Assembly (NCBI RefSeq): GCF_004804275.1
Contig: NZ_STGI01000010.1
Coordinates: 124,001-188,000 of the forward strand
Direction: 5' to 3'
DNA length: 64,000 bases
Source: Herbaspirillum sp. ST 5-3
GTDB lineage: Bacteria > Pseudomonadota > Gammaproteobacteria > Burkholderiales > Burkholderiaceae_D
The notes under the pieces were generated by a model, which made no database searches, was not told where the DNA came from, and worked only from the letters and a program-made list of their open reading frames with translations. The first letter of the stretch is position 1; every line of letters begins with the position of its first letter. Shown in pieces: positions 53,275 through 60,242 of this stretch. The position numbers were made by a program, and so were the translations under genes.

Positions 53275-54525
53275 ATGTCAATGCTTGAGCGTCTGAAGCC
53301 AGACTATGCACGTAACATGCGAATCGTTGGACACTCCGACCAAGGGGGGCGCAGCGATGGTGTGCAGGTGATGGTGAGCGGCGGTTATGCGTATATCGGT
53401 CACGTCTTCTCCGGTGGCTTCTCCGTGGTGGACGTGCGTGATCCGGCAAACCCAAAGTTCGTACAGCATGTTCCCCAGCCGGCCGGGACGTGGAGCCAGC
53501 ATTTGCAGACGAATGGCGACCTGCTTCTTGTGGTCAACATGAAAGACATGCTGCGTGATGAAAACGTTAACGCTGGCCAGTATTATTCCGGCTCCATAGC
53601 GGGCAAGGTAGATGTCTCCGCTTCCAATCGCGGTTACTCAGCTGGTATGCGAGTTTTCGACATTAAGGACCGCGCAAACCCGCGTGAAATCGGTTTCATG
53701 CCGTTAGATGGTCTAGGTGTGCATCGCATCTGGTACGAGGGTGGAAGATGGGCCTACGTGTCGGCGTTGCCTCCGGGATTTACAGACGATATTTTTATTG
53801 TCGTCGACATGGCAGATCCGACGAATCCCGTTCCGGTAAGTCGTCTATGGTTGCCGGGCATGAATACTGCCGCTGGCGAGACACCGAGCTGGGATCCCAA
53901 GTATCGCTACGCGCTGCATCACGCCATTATCAAAGGAGACCTCGCATGCGGGGCATGGCGTGACGGTGGTATGACGACCATCGATATCAGCGACCGGTAT
54001 AACCCGAAGCTGCTTGCGCACCGAAACTTCGCGCCGCCTTTCGCCGGCGGGACGCACAACACGCTACCGTTAATCGACAGAGGTCTTCTTGTCGTTGTCG
54101 AAGAGGCCGTGTTCGATAACTGCGAGGATGGCATTAAGCGCAACTGGGTTTTTGATATCCGAAACCCAGCCAATCCTATCAGTATTTCGACCCTGCCGAT
54201 TCCTGGCGAGATTGACTATGCGACGAAGGGCGGCCAATTTGGGCCGCACAACATACACGAGAACCGGGCAGAGAGTTTCCAAAGTTCCGAGATACTTTTT
54301 GTCACCTATCAGAACGCGGGCTTGCGTGTCTATGACATTCGCGATCCGTTCCGGCCGCAAGAGATTGCCGCGCTTGTGCCGCCAGCGCCAACCAAAATGA
54401 TGGACTATCGTCCAAACCGGCCCAAAGTTATCGATACCACCGATGTATTTGTTGACGAAAAAGGACTGATCTATTGCACAGACTCCAATGCAGGGCTCTA
54501 CATCCTTGAGATGGACAAGTTGTAA
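53275..54525 (+). CDS. LVIVD-repeat beta-propeller protein
   Basis: A 416-residue protein built of LVIVD-type repeats (for example GGFSVVDVRDPANPKFV, GMRVFDIKDRANPREIG, GMTTIDISDRYNPKLLA, GLRVYDIRDPFRPQEIA), expected to fold as a beta-propeller. Histidines recur at repeat edges (SQHLQTNG, VHRIWYEGG, ALHHAIIKGD, THNTLPL, PHNIHENR), which may form a metal site in the central channel. No signal peptide is seen, so it is probably cytoplasmic. GAAGGGGG precedes ATG 53275. The function of this family is unknown; its place in unit B suggests a role in substrate conversion. Confidence 0.78.
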   Translation: MSMLERLKPDYARNMRIVGHSDQGGRSDGVQVMVSGGYAYIGHVFSGGFSVVDVRDPANPKFVQHVPQPAGTWSQHLQTNGDLLLVVNMKDMLRDENVNAGQYYSGSIAGKVDVSASNRGYSAGMRVFDIKDRANPREIGFMPLDGLGVHRIWYEGGRWAYVSALPPGFTDDIFIVVDMADPTNPVPVSRLWLPGMNTAAGETPSWDPKYRYALHHAIIKGDLACGAWRDGGMTTIDISDRYNPKLLAHRNFAPPFAGGTHNTLPLIDRGLLVVVEEAVFDNCEDGIKRNWVFDIRNPANPISISTLPIPGEIDYATKGGQFGPHNIHENRAESFQSSEILFVTYQNAGLRVYDIRDPFRPQEIAALVPPAPTKMMDYRPNRPKVIDTTDVFVDEKGLIYCTDSNAGLYILEMDKL

Positions 54526-54594
54526 TAAGTCGATGGTTTTTTTGACGGCGCGCTAGCCTGCAGCGCCAGTGCGTCATCCCGTACAAGGTATTGC

Positions 54595-55578
54595 ATGAAT
54601 ACACAGATAAAGACAGTGCTCGTAGTTGGGCAGATCCATCCTGCGGGCATGGAGGTACTCCAAGCAAATGCAAGCTTGAAGATTGAGGTGATCTCGGATC
54701 CCGGCGCCGCCATCCCGGTAAGTAGTGTCGAGGCGGCGGACGCGGTGCTGATCCGTTATGGTGTCATGACGGAGGCGCATATCGCTAACGCCACCAAGCT
54801 CCGAGTTGTTTCACGCCATGGCGTAGGCTGTGACAATCTGCCCGTGGACGCACTCTCTGAGCGCAACATTCCCGTCACCGTCGTTGGGCCAGTCAACGCC
54901 GTTTCGGTTGCCGAGCAGGCAATGGCCATGATGTTGGCACTTTCGAAGAAATTGGTCGGATACGACCAGTCCGTGCGCAAGGGGGCATGGGGAATCCGTG
55001 ACAGCCTGGCCGCTACCGAGCTTTCTGGCAAGACGCTGTTGCTCCTTGGCTTTGGGCGTATTGGGCGAGAGGTGGCAAAACGTGCACGCGCGTTTGATAT
55101 GAACGTCTTGGTCTTTGACCCCATGATTTCCGCCGAGCGTGCTGCGGCAGAAGGCGTCGTTAAGGTCGAGGACTGGCGTGGCGAACTCGGGCGAGTCGAT
55201 GTTCTGAGTCTGCATTTGCCGCTGACGAAGGAAACCCGCGGTATTGTCAACGACGAGGTTCTCGGCGCAATGAGGGCAACTGCGATTATCTTGAATACCG
55301 CACGCGGAGGTTTGATTGACGAGCACGCGTTGCACCGGGCGCTGACAGGACGTATGGCGTTTGGGGGCGCAGGTATCGATACATTCGAAAAAGAGCCGCC
55401 GACGCTGGATCACCCATTTATGGCTTTGCCGAATGTAATTCTCAGCCCGCATAGTGCCGCGCTCACCGAAGAGGCGGCCAAGAGAATGGGAATGGTTGCG
55501 GCTCAAAACGTGGTTGCAGGACTGGAGAACCGTCTCAATCCCGATCTGATATTCAATCGCCACGCACTCAAGATGTAG
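54595..55578 (+). CDS. D-2-hydroxyacid dehydrogenase (SerA-like)
   Basis: A 327-residue NAD-dependent dehydrogenase. The Rossmann motif is LLGFGRIGREVAKRARAF (about residues 150-167). Catalytic Arg lies in ILNTARGGLIDE, Glu in TFEKEPP and His in ILSPHSAAL. The regulatory domains of true SerA are absent. Members oxidise or reduce 2-hydroxy/2-oxo acids or phosphoglycerate; the substrate here is not determinable. Confidence 0.85.
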   Translation: MNTQIKTVLVVGQIHPAGMEVLQANASLKIEVISDPGAAIPVSSVEAADAVLIRYGVMTEAHIANATKLRVVSRHGVGCDNLPVDALSERNIPVTVVGPVNAVSVAEQAMAMMLALSKKLVGYDQSVRKGAWGIRDSLAATELSGKTLLLLGFGRIGREVAKRARAFDMNVLVFDPMISAERAAAEGVVKVEDWRGELGRVDVLSLHLPLTKETRGIVNDEVLGAMRATAIILNTARGGLIDEHALHRALTGRMAFGGAGIDTFEKEPPTLDHPFMALPNVILSPHSAALTEEAAKRMGMVAAQNVVAGLENRLNPDLIFNRHALKM

Positions 55579-55582
55579 TCAA

Positions 55583-55598
55583 TATAGGCGCGCCTATA
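55583..55598. promoter_or_regulatory. Perfect 16-bp palindrome
   Basis: TATAGGCG|CGCCTATA begins 4 bp after the dehydrogenase stop and lies 40 bp ahead of the cytochrome gene. There is no T-run, so it is not an obvious terminator; it may be a regulator site. Confidence 0.5.
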
Positions 55599-55637
55599 CC
55601 GCACGGAGCCGCTGATGAAGAACGAAGAGTCGTCAAG

Positions 55638-56345
55638 ATGAAAACCCAGATACCTACTGAAGTTTACTTAGCCTTCCTCGGAAGAACCATTGATATTCAC
55701 TGGGATAGGCACGCTATCCTGATGCTAACAGCCTGGTTCGTACTGGTGCCTGCTGGCGTAATTGCCATTCGATTCTTCAAGCCGTTGCCAGCGCCCTATG
55801 GAATTGCAAGAGGAACTGGACGCTTCGATCGCAATCTGCTTTGGTGGACGATTCATTGGACGTTTCTCTATACGGCGATCGCGCTGTCACTTGCAGGTAT
55901 GACGGTGGCACTCGTTGTTAGCAAGGGCTTCAGTGGCTCGCTGCATGCGGTATTCGGGGTTGCTACTGTTATTTTTGGCTGCATACAGATTGTGTCCGCT
56001 TGGCTTCGAGGTACGCATGGCGGCAAGCACGGTGCTCATTCCGATCCGTCGGATCAGTCCACATGGCATGGCGATCACTACGATATGACGCCGAGGAGGC
56101 GGTGGTTCGAGGCCTATCACAAAACTGGCGGTTATTTTACCTTGGCCATGGCGATCGCAACGGCAACAACAGGCTTACAGCAGCTGTGGATAGATGCAGT
56201 TGCATTTTTCATCGTCGCAATATTGGGTGCACTGCTGGTGGTTGCGGTCGTTCTCGAGGGGTTGGGATACCGGCAGGATACGTATCGCTCGGTGTACGGC
56301 AACCATCCTGATCATCCGTTCAATAAAGCGCGCGAGCATCTTTAA
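55638..56345 (+). CDS. Cytochrome b561-like membrane protein
   Basis: A 235-residue protein with about five hydrophobic helices (near residues 25-47, 65-90, 95-117, 155-175 and 180-203). Histidines suited to haem ligation lie in DIHWDRHAILML, WWTIHWTFLYT, SGSLHAVFG and EAYHKTGGYF. It resembles the cytochrome b561/ferric reductase-like transmembrane group. As a membrane electron carrier inside unit B it might couple a redox step of the pathway (dehydrogenase, LVIVD protein or corrinoid reduction) to the quinone pool. That link is inference. Confidence 0.7.
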   Translation: MKTQIPTEVYLAFLGRTIDIHWDRHAILMLTAWFVLVPAGVIAIRFFKPLPAPYGIARGTGRFDRNLLWWTIHWTFLYTAIALSLAGMTVALVVSKGFSGSLHAVFGVATVIFGCIQIVSAWLRGTHGGKHGAHSDPSDQSTWHGDHYDMTPRRRWFEAYHKTGGYFTLAMAIATATTGLQQLWIDAVAFFIVAILGALLVVAVVLEGLGYRQDTYRSVYGNHPDHPFNKAREHL

Positions 56346-56383
56346 CTTTCATGCATGCCAGGTAAGTGCGATGCTTTTGAGCG

Positions 56384-56419
56384 GCTAATCAAAAGACGCA
56401 TGCTAATCAAAAAACGCAT
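56384..56419 (+). repeat. Tandem 18-bp repeat upstream of folB
   Basis: gctaatcaaaagacgcat followed directly by the same 18 bases with one change (g to a). It lies 45 bp ahead of folB and may bind a regulator or be a slippage product. Confidence 0.7.
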
Positions 56420-56463
56420 ATCACCAGGCACAGTGCATATCATTTATTCCGGGTTGAATCATC

Positions 56464-56943
56464 GTGTCCTCACTGTTGCAGGTTGAAACTGGGGTGGCTC
56501 CTAGTGAGCTAATACCTTCTGCTCCGTTACAAATGGCTCTTCCAAGGATGGCGCTCATTCCAATAAATGAAGATCGCGTGTTTCTAAGGGGGTTAAGGAC
56601 TGAGGCGCTTATCGGAGTCTACGCTCATGAGCGCCAAGCACCTCAGCCACTCGTAGTAGATCTCGAAATCGGACTGGCTAACTTTCGAAGCTGCTTTAGT
56701 GACGATCTTGCGGATGCAGTAGATTACGACAAGGTGGCAGAAATGGTCCATAGCATAGCGGGCGAGAGCAGAACGCAGTTGCTGGAAGCCTTGGCGCAAC
56801 GAATCGCGTCTGCAGTTCTCGCCAATTTTGATGCTAAATGGGTCCAGGTTGATATCGTTAAACCCGCTGTCATATCTGAGGCCAAGGTTGTGGGCGTGTC
56901 AATCAAACGTGCACGATCGCACCCTCGCCGAGAGATACGCTGA
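56464..56943 (+). CDS. folB: Dihydroneopterin aldolase-like protein
   Basis: A 159-residue FolB-family protein, about 35 residues longer at the N-terminus than usual. The core reads VFLRGLRTEALIGVYAHERQ and VDYDKVAEMVHSIAGESRTQ, with LLEALAQRIASAVLANF and VDIVKPAVISEAKVVGVSIK typical of the family. It makes 6-hydroxymethyl-dihydropterin for folate (or epimerises dihydroneopterin). Start GTG at 56464. As last gene of unit B it could boost tetrahydrofolate supply for MeTr. Confidence 0.85.
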   Translation: MSSLLQVETGVAPSELIPSAPLQMALPRMALIPINEDRVFLRGLRTEALIGVYAHERQAPQPLVVDLEIGLANFRSCFSDDLADAVDYDKVAEMVHSIAGESRTQLLEALAQRIASAVLANFDAKWVQVDIVKPAVISEAKVVGVSIKRARSHPRREIR

Positions 56944-57059
56944 TAGTGTGACGTCGATGTTAATAGATTGTCTTAACGGTACACCTAAAATCGTGCCGGA
57001 TTATTCGACTTATTCAAGATGCTGCCGGTATCCGTAATCATCTGGAATAACACTATTAA

Positions 57060-57377
57060 ATCGTACACTTTGCCACTACTTGGACACTGGTGAACGCCCA
57101 TCGGGATTCCATATTCATGCGCTTGCGCTTGGGCGACGTATTTCATCGTCGAACCAGCGGTCCAATTGCGTCAGCGCAGTAGCGGTTCCGCGCGGTCCTG
57201 AACGTACACGTAATCGCGTGTAAACGTCGTCTCGAACAACTTCGCAATTCCATCCGATTCCGTACTGTGCACCGGCGCAAATCCGAGAGAGTGATCAAAG
57301 GCGATGATTTTTCTAGCCGTGTAGCAGTTGCGATTATCCGTCAACTGTTGAAAGCCACTTTTTAGGTCATATCGCAC
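57060..57377 (-). pseudogene. IS3-type transposase C-terminal remnant
   Basis: Minus-strand sequence reads GFAPVHSTESDGIAKLFETT and TFTRDYVYVQDRAEP, then in another frame LTQLDRWFDDEIRRPSA. This matches the end of IS3-family OrfB (the SNGMAEAF and WFDDYN regions) with frameshifts. The remaining intergenic sequence around it (56944-57452) holds nothing else recognised. Confidence 0.7.
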
Positions 57378-57452
57378 ACGTTTGACCCTCCGCCGGAAAA
57401 GCAGGCAGACAAGACAAACGCACGTGCCAAGCTCGATCGTCGTCCGCTGAAA

Positions 57453-58061
57453 TCAGTTTTTCGCGGACGCTTCATCAATCGCATTAAGCAGTTGATTGTA
57501 GCTACGCTTTACGCGGAACTGAGGAAAGTCTGCAATTACATTAGCTGGCGGACAAAAAAAGATGCCGGTATGCGCTTCGCTTAGCATGCTAATGTCGTTA
57601 TAGGAGTCGCCGACCGCAATAGTGTTGAAGTTGAGTGTATTAAAAGCCGCGACTGAGGCGCGCTTATGATCCGGTATGCGTAAGTGATAGTCGGCTATAT
57701 ACCCGCTTGCGTTCACCTCAAGGTGATGGCAAAAAAGTGTCGGCCAATCGAGCTGAGCCATTAAAGGCGAGGCAAACTCATAAAACGTATCAGATAGGAT
57801 GACTACTTGCATTCGTTTTCTTAACTCATTCAAGAATTCTCTGGCGCCAGGGATTGGACACATACCGCCTATAACGTTTTGAATATCGGAGAGCCCAAGT
57901 CGGTGCCGATTTAGGATCTCCGTGCGTTCGCGCATCAGCTTGTCATAATTCGGTTCATCTCTTGTCGTTTTCGACAGTTCGGGAATCTGTGTTCGTTGGG
58001 AGAACTCGATCCAGATTTCTGGCACGAGTACGCCTTCGAGATCAAGGCAGACTATTTGCAT
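57453..58061 (-). CDS. thrH: Phosphoserine phosphatase/homoserine phosphotransferase
   Basis: A 202-residue HAD enzyme closely resembling ThrH of Pseudomonas. It starts MQIVCLDLEGVLVPEIWIEF, with the nucleophile Asp in DLEG (Glu in place of the second Asp, as in ThrH). VVILSDTFYEFASPLMAQL and AVGDSYNDISMLSEAHTGI complete the HAD motifs. ThrH dephosphorylates phosphoserine and can pass the phosphate to homoserine. It is on the opposite strand to its neighbours and is bracketed by two IS3 remnants. Confidence 0.9.
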   Translation of the reverse strand: MQIVCLDLEGVLVPEIWIEFSQRTQIPELSKTTRDEPNYDKLMRERTEILNRHRLGLSDIQNVIGGMCPIPGAREFLNELRKRMQVVILSDTFYEFASPLMAQLDWPTLFCHHLEVNASGYIADYHLRIPDHKRASVAAFNTLNFNTIAVGDSYNDISMLSEAHTGIFFCPPANVIADFPQFRVKRSYNQLLNAIDEASAKN

Positions 58062-58229
58062 CGATTACCTGTAAGTATTGATATGTTTGGTAGGAAGGAA
58101 AATGCGGTGCATCGCACGATGATCAGAAGTGGCGCCGTTCGTTAAGACAGTTTCCGGCGAGAGATAAGTGGAATCTTTTGCGGATTAGTCTGCACGCATA
58201 GAAGTGGCAGCGAATGGAAGTAGACATCA

Positions 58230-58620
58230 TCCGGCGTCTTGGCGTCAAGACTGAAATGCAGATGCTCTCATTATAAAAGTCGAAGTTCCTAGCCAGTGAC
58301 TGGTGGCCTGGGTGCCGGTGTCATAGGCGCGCAAATAGATATTTTTGAATTTCACCGATTTCCATAGCTGCTCAACGAACACATTGTTGCGCCAGCAGCC
58401 CTTGCCATCCATGCTGAACCGAATACTATTTTCCTGCAGCAGTCCAGTGCAGGTGATGCTGGTGAACTGGCTTCCTTGACCGGTATTGAAGATATCGGGC
58501 GCGCCATATTTGACGACCGCTTCGTTGACCGCATCGATGCAGATATCGGCCGCCACGGTATTCGGCGATCGGCATGCCAGCCAGAGCTATCGAACCGACT
58601 GCGTAGATCTGATTGCATCG
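58230..58620 (-). pseudogene. IS3-family transposase fragment
   Basis: A 103-residue open frame (58245-58556) reads AADICIDAVNEAVVKYGAPD, FNTGQGSQFTSITCTGLL and SMDGKGCWRNNVFVEQLWKS, the DDE core of IS3-family OrfB. Its N-terminal part (LACRSPNTV) continues upstream without a start, and the C-terminus after SHWLGTSTF loses homology through a frameshift. No terminal repeats were seen. The rest of 58062-58744 has no gene. Confidence 0.8.
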
Positions 58621-58744
58621 CTAGCGTTTCCTTGGGCCTTCTTCTTCAGCTCGCCATGAGCGGAGCGTTGAGGGCCAATGTTCAACTAAGCTGGTGGAGA
58701 TCTTCTCGCGATCTAAATTAATTCAAGTTGTAGGCGTGTAAAGC

Positions 58745-58773
58745 TTGACGCTGTTATATCTGCAAACTATGAT
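58745..58773 (+). promoter_or_regulatory. Promoter of the bluB-cob riboswitch transcript
   Basis: TTGACG (58745-58750), 17-bp spacer, TATGAT (58768-58773). The start would be near 58780, at the riboswitch 5' end. Confidence 0.75.
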
Positions 58774-58779
58774 TCCACG

Positions 58780-58946
58780 AGATGTCAGCATCCAGGAACA
58801 CGGTGAAATTCCGTGGCGGGCCCGCCGCTGTAATCGGGGACGGATGCCGCAAGACCATAATTTTTATGATCAGCCACTGTCGAGATTTAACTCGACGGGA
58901 AGGCGCGGCAAATCCGGTTGATCCGAGAGCCAGAAGACCTGCTGAA
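58780..58946 (+). ncRNA. Cobalamin riboswitch upstream of bluB
   Basis: Conserved cobalamin aptamer blocks in order: aacacggtgaaattccgtgg, the gccgctgtaatcggggacgg core with atgccgcaagacc, gccactgtcgagat ... gggaaggc, and the B12 box gagccagaagacctgct ending near 58944. An intrinsic terminator follows, so adenosyl/methylcobalamin binding should end transcription before bluB-cobTSC. Confidence 0.93.
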
Positions 58947-58974
58947 ATCGAACACAAGTAATGAAGCCAATGGC

Positions 58975-59027
58975 AAGGGTTTCACCGCTACGCATGGTCG
59001 CGTCGCGGTGAGACCCTTTTTCTTTTT
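58975..59027 (+). terminator. Riboswitch expression-platform terminator
   Basis: 14-bp arms (58975-58988 and 59005-59018) with one mismatch, followed by ttttctttttc. Position directly after the aptamer supports transcription attenuation. Confidence 0.85.
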
Positions 59028-59049
59028 CGGACTTGAAAGGAACATTCTC

Positions 59050-59100
59050 ATGACAATCAAACCCTTCCGGCTAAACAAAAGCCAAATCCAGGCTGCCTAA
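59050..59100 (+). CDS. 16-residue ORF after the riboswitch
   Basis: ATG at 59050 with GAAAGGA 7 bp upstream encodes MTIKPFRLNKSQIQAA and stops. It may be a leader peptide or the start of a gene lost by deletion. No longer frame continues it. The following 300 bp (59101-59404) hold no recognised feature. Confidence 0.45.
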   Translation: MTIKPFRLNKSQIQAA

Positions 59101-59404
59101 GAACCTGCGTGCTAATCCCACCGGTTTGCGGCTTTTCCCAATTGTGCAATTCACCACTTCTGCTGTTCATCTTTACCGGCTGAAGCGCACGGGCCGAATA
59201 GCGGCATGACTAGAGTCAGCGCCATTTGCAGCCCTTACGAGAATCAGGTGCGTGATGGATTGCGATCGGTTGCGGATAGCGACGCAAACAACTTTCTATG
59301 AGATGGGTAAAGCCAGGGAACCGAAACCACATTCGATGCGATCTTGCCGTAGCGCGGCGCGAGTGTCGGTTGCTAATGACGTATTAAAAAATTATAGGAG
59401 TGCC

Positions 59405-60175
59405 ATGAAGACAGCATCAATGCCTGCAATTCAGGATGTGCACGCGTTCACTGCGGAAGCGCGTGAAGCAATTTATACAGCGATCTTTTCGCGGCGCGAC
59501 GTGCGCGGCCAATTTCTGCCGGACCGCGTTTCTGATGAGGTGCTTAGCCGGATATTAACTGCCGCGCACTTCGCGCCGTCAGTTGGCTTTATGCAGCCTT
59601 GGAATTTTCTCCTCGTGCAGTCCGATGCGGTCAAGCGCCAGGTCCATGACGCGTTTGCGGTGGCACATGCCGAAGCAGCCGACATGTTTGACGGAGACAA
59701 ACGCAACGTCTACAGGACGTTAAAGCTGGAAGGCATTTTGGAAGCACCGATAGGAATTTGCATCACTTGTGACCGAGAGCGTACCGGGCCAGTGGTGGTC
59801 GGCCGCACGCACATGAAGACCATGGATCTGTACAGTAGTGTCTGTGCCGTACAGAACCTATGGTTGGCCGCTCGCACCGAGGGAGTAGGGGTTGGCTGGG
59901 TGAGCATCTTCAACCAATCTGAGTTGCAGCAAGCTTTAGGTATTCCCGAGCGGATTGTCCCCATCGCCTATCTATGTGTCGGTTATGTGAGTCATTTCTA
60001 TTCCAGGCCGGAATTGGAAACGGGCGGTTGGTTGCCGCGACTACCAATCGAAGATCTCGTATATTTCGATCAATGGGGCAACAGTGACAACACGCACCCG
60101 CTGATTGACCACCTACGCCGAGACCAGGTTGCCGCGCAGGAGTGCCGTACGCCGGCATCGATGCAACCAGCATAG
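59405..60175 (+). CDS. bluB: 5,6-dimethylbenzimidazole synthase
   Basis: A 256-residue flavin-destructase that cannibalises FMNH2 with O2 to make the lower ligand of cobalamin. RRDVRGQF holds Asp32 and GVGVGWVSIF holds Ser167; with the start at 59405 these positions coincide with the catalytic Asp32 and Ser167 reported for the Sinorhizobium enzyme. TAGGAG precedes the ATG. A longer in-frame extension to 59252 is not supported. O2 use implies an aerobic host. bluB also accompanies chloromethane (cmu) gene clusters. Confidence 0.94.
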   Translation: MKTASMPAIQDVHAFTAEAREAIYTAIFSRRDVRGQFLPDRVSDEVLSRILTAAHFAPSVGFMQPWNFLLVQSDAVKRQVHDAFAVAHAEAADMFDGDKRNVYRTLKLEGILEAPIGICITCDRERTGPVVVGRTHMKTMDLYSSVCAVQNLWLAARTEGVGVGWVSIFNQSELQQALGIPERIVPIAYLCVGYVSHFYSRPELETGGWLPRLPIEDLVYFDQWGNSDNTHPLIDHLRRDQVAAQECRTPASMQPA

Positions 60176-60242
60176 TAGAAAAAACACCCATCACGATTAC
60201 TGACATAAAAAGGGCATAGCCATTACGGCATGGATACGATAA

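Noticed and set aside
43025-56943. metF, purU or formyl-THF synthetase within the cluster
   Set aside because: Looked for because the proposed oxidation route needs them; no such genes were found, so these steps must be encoded elsewhere.
59252-59404. N-terminal extension of bluB to an upstream ATG
   Set aside because: The extra 51 residues have no family counterpart, and the ATG at 59405 has its own ribosome-binding site and gives catalytic residue numbers that agree with the characterised enzyme.
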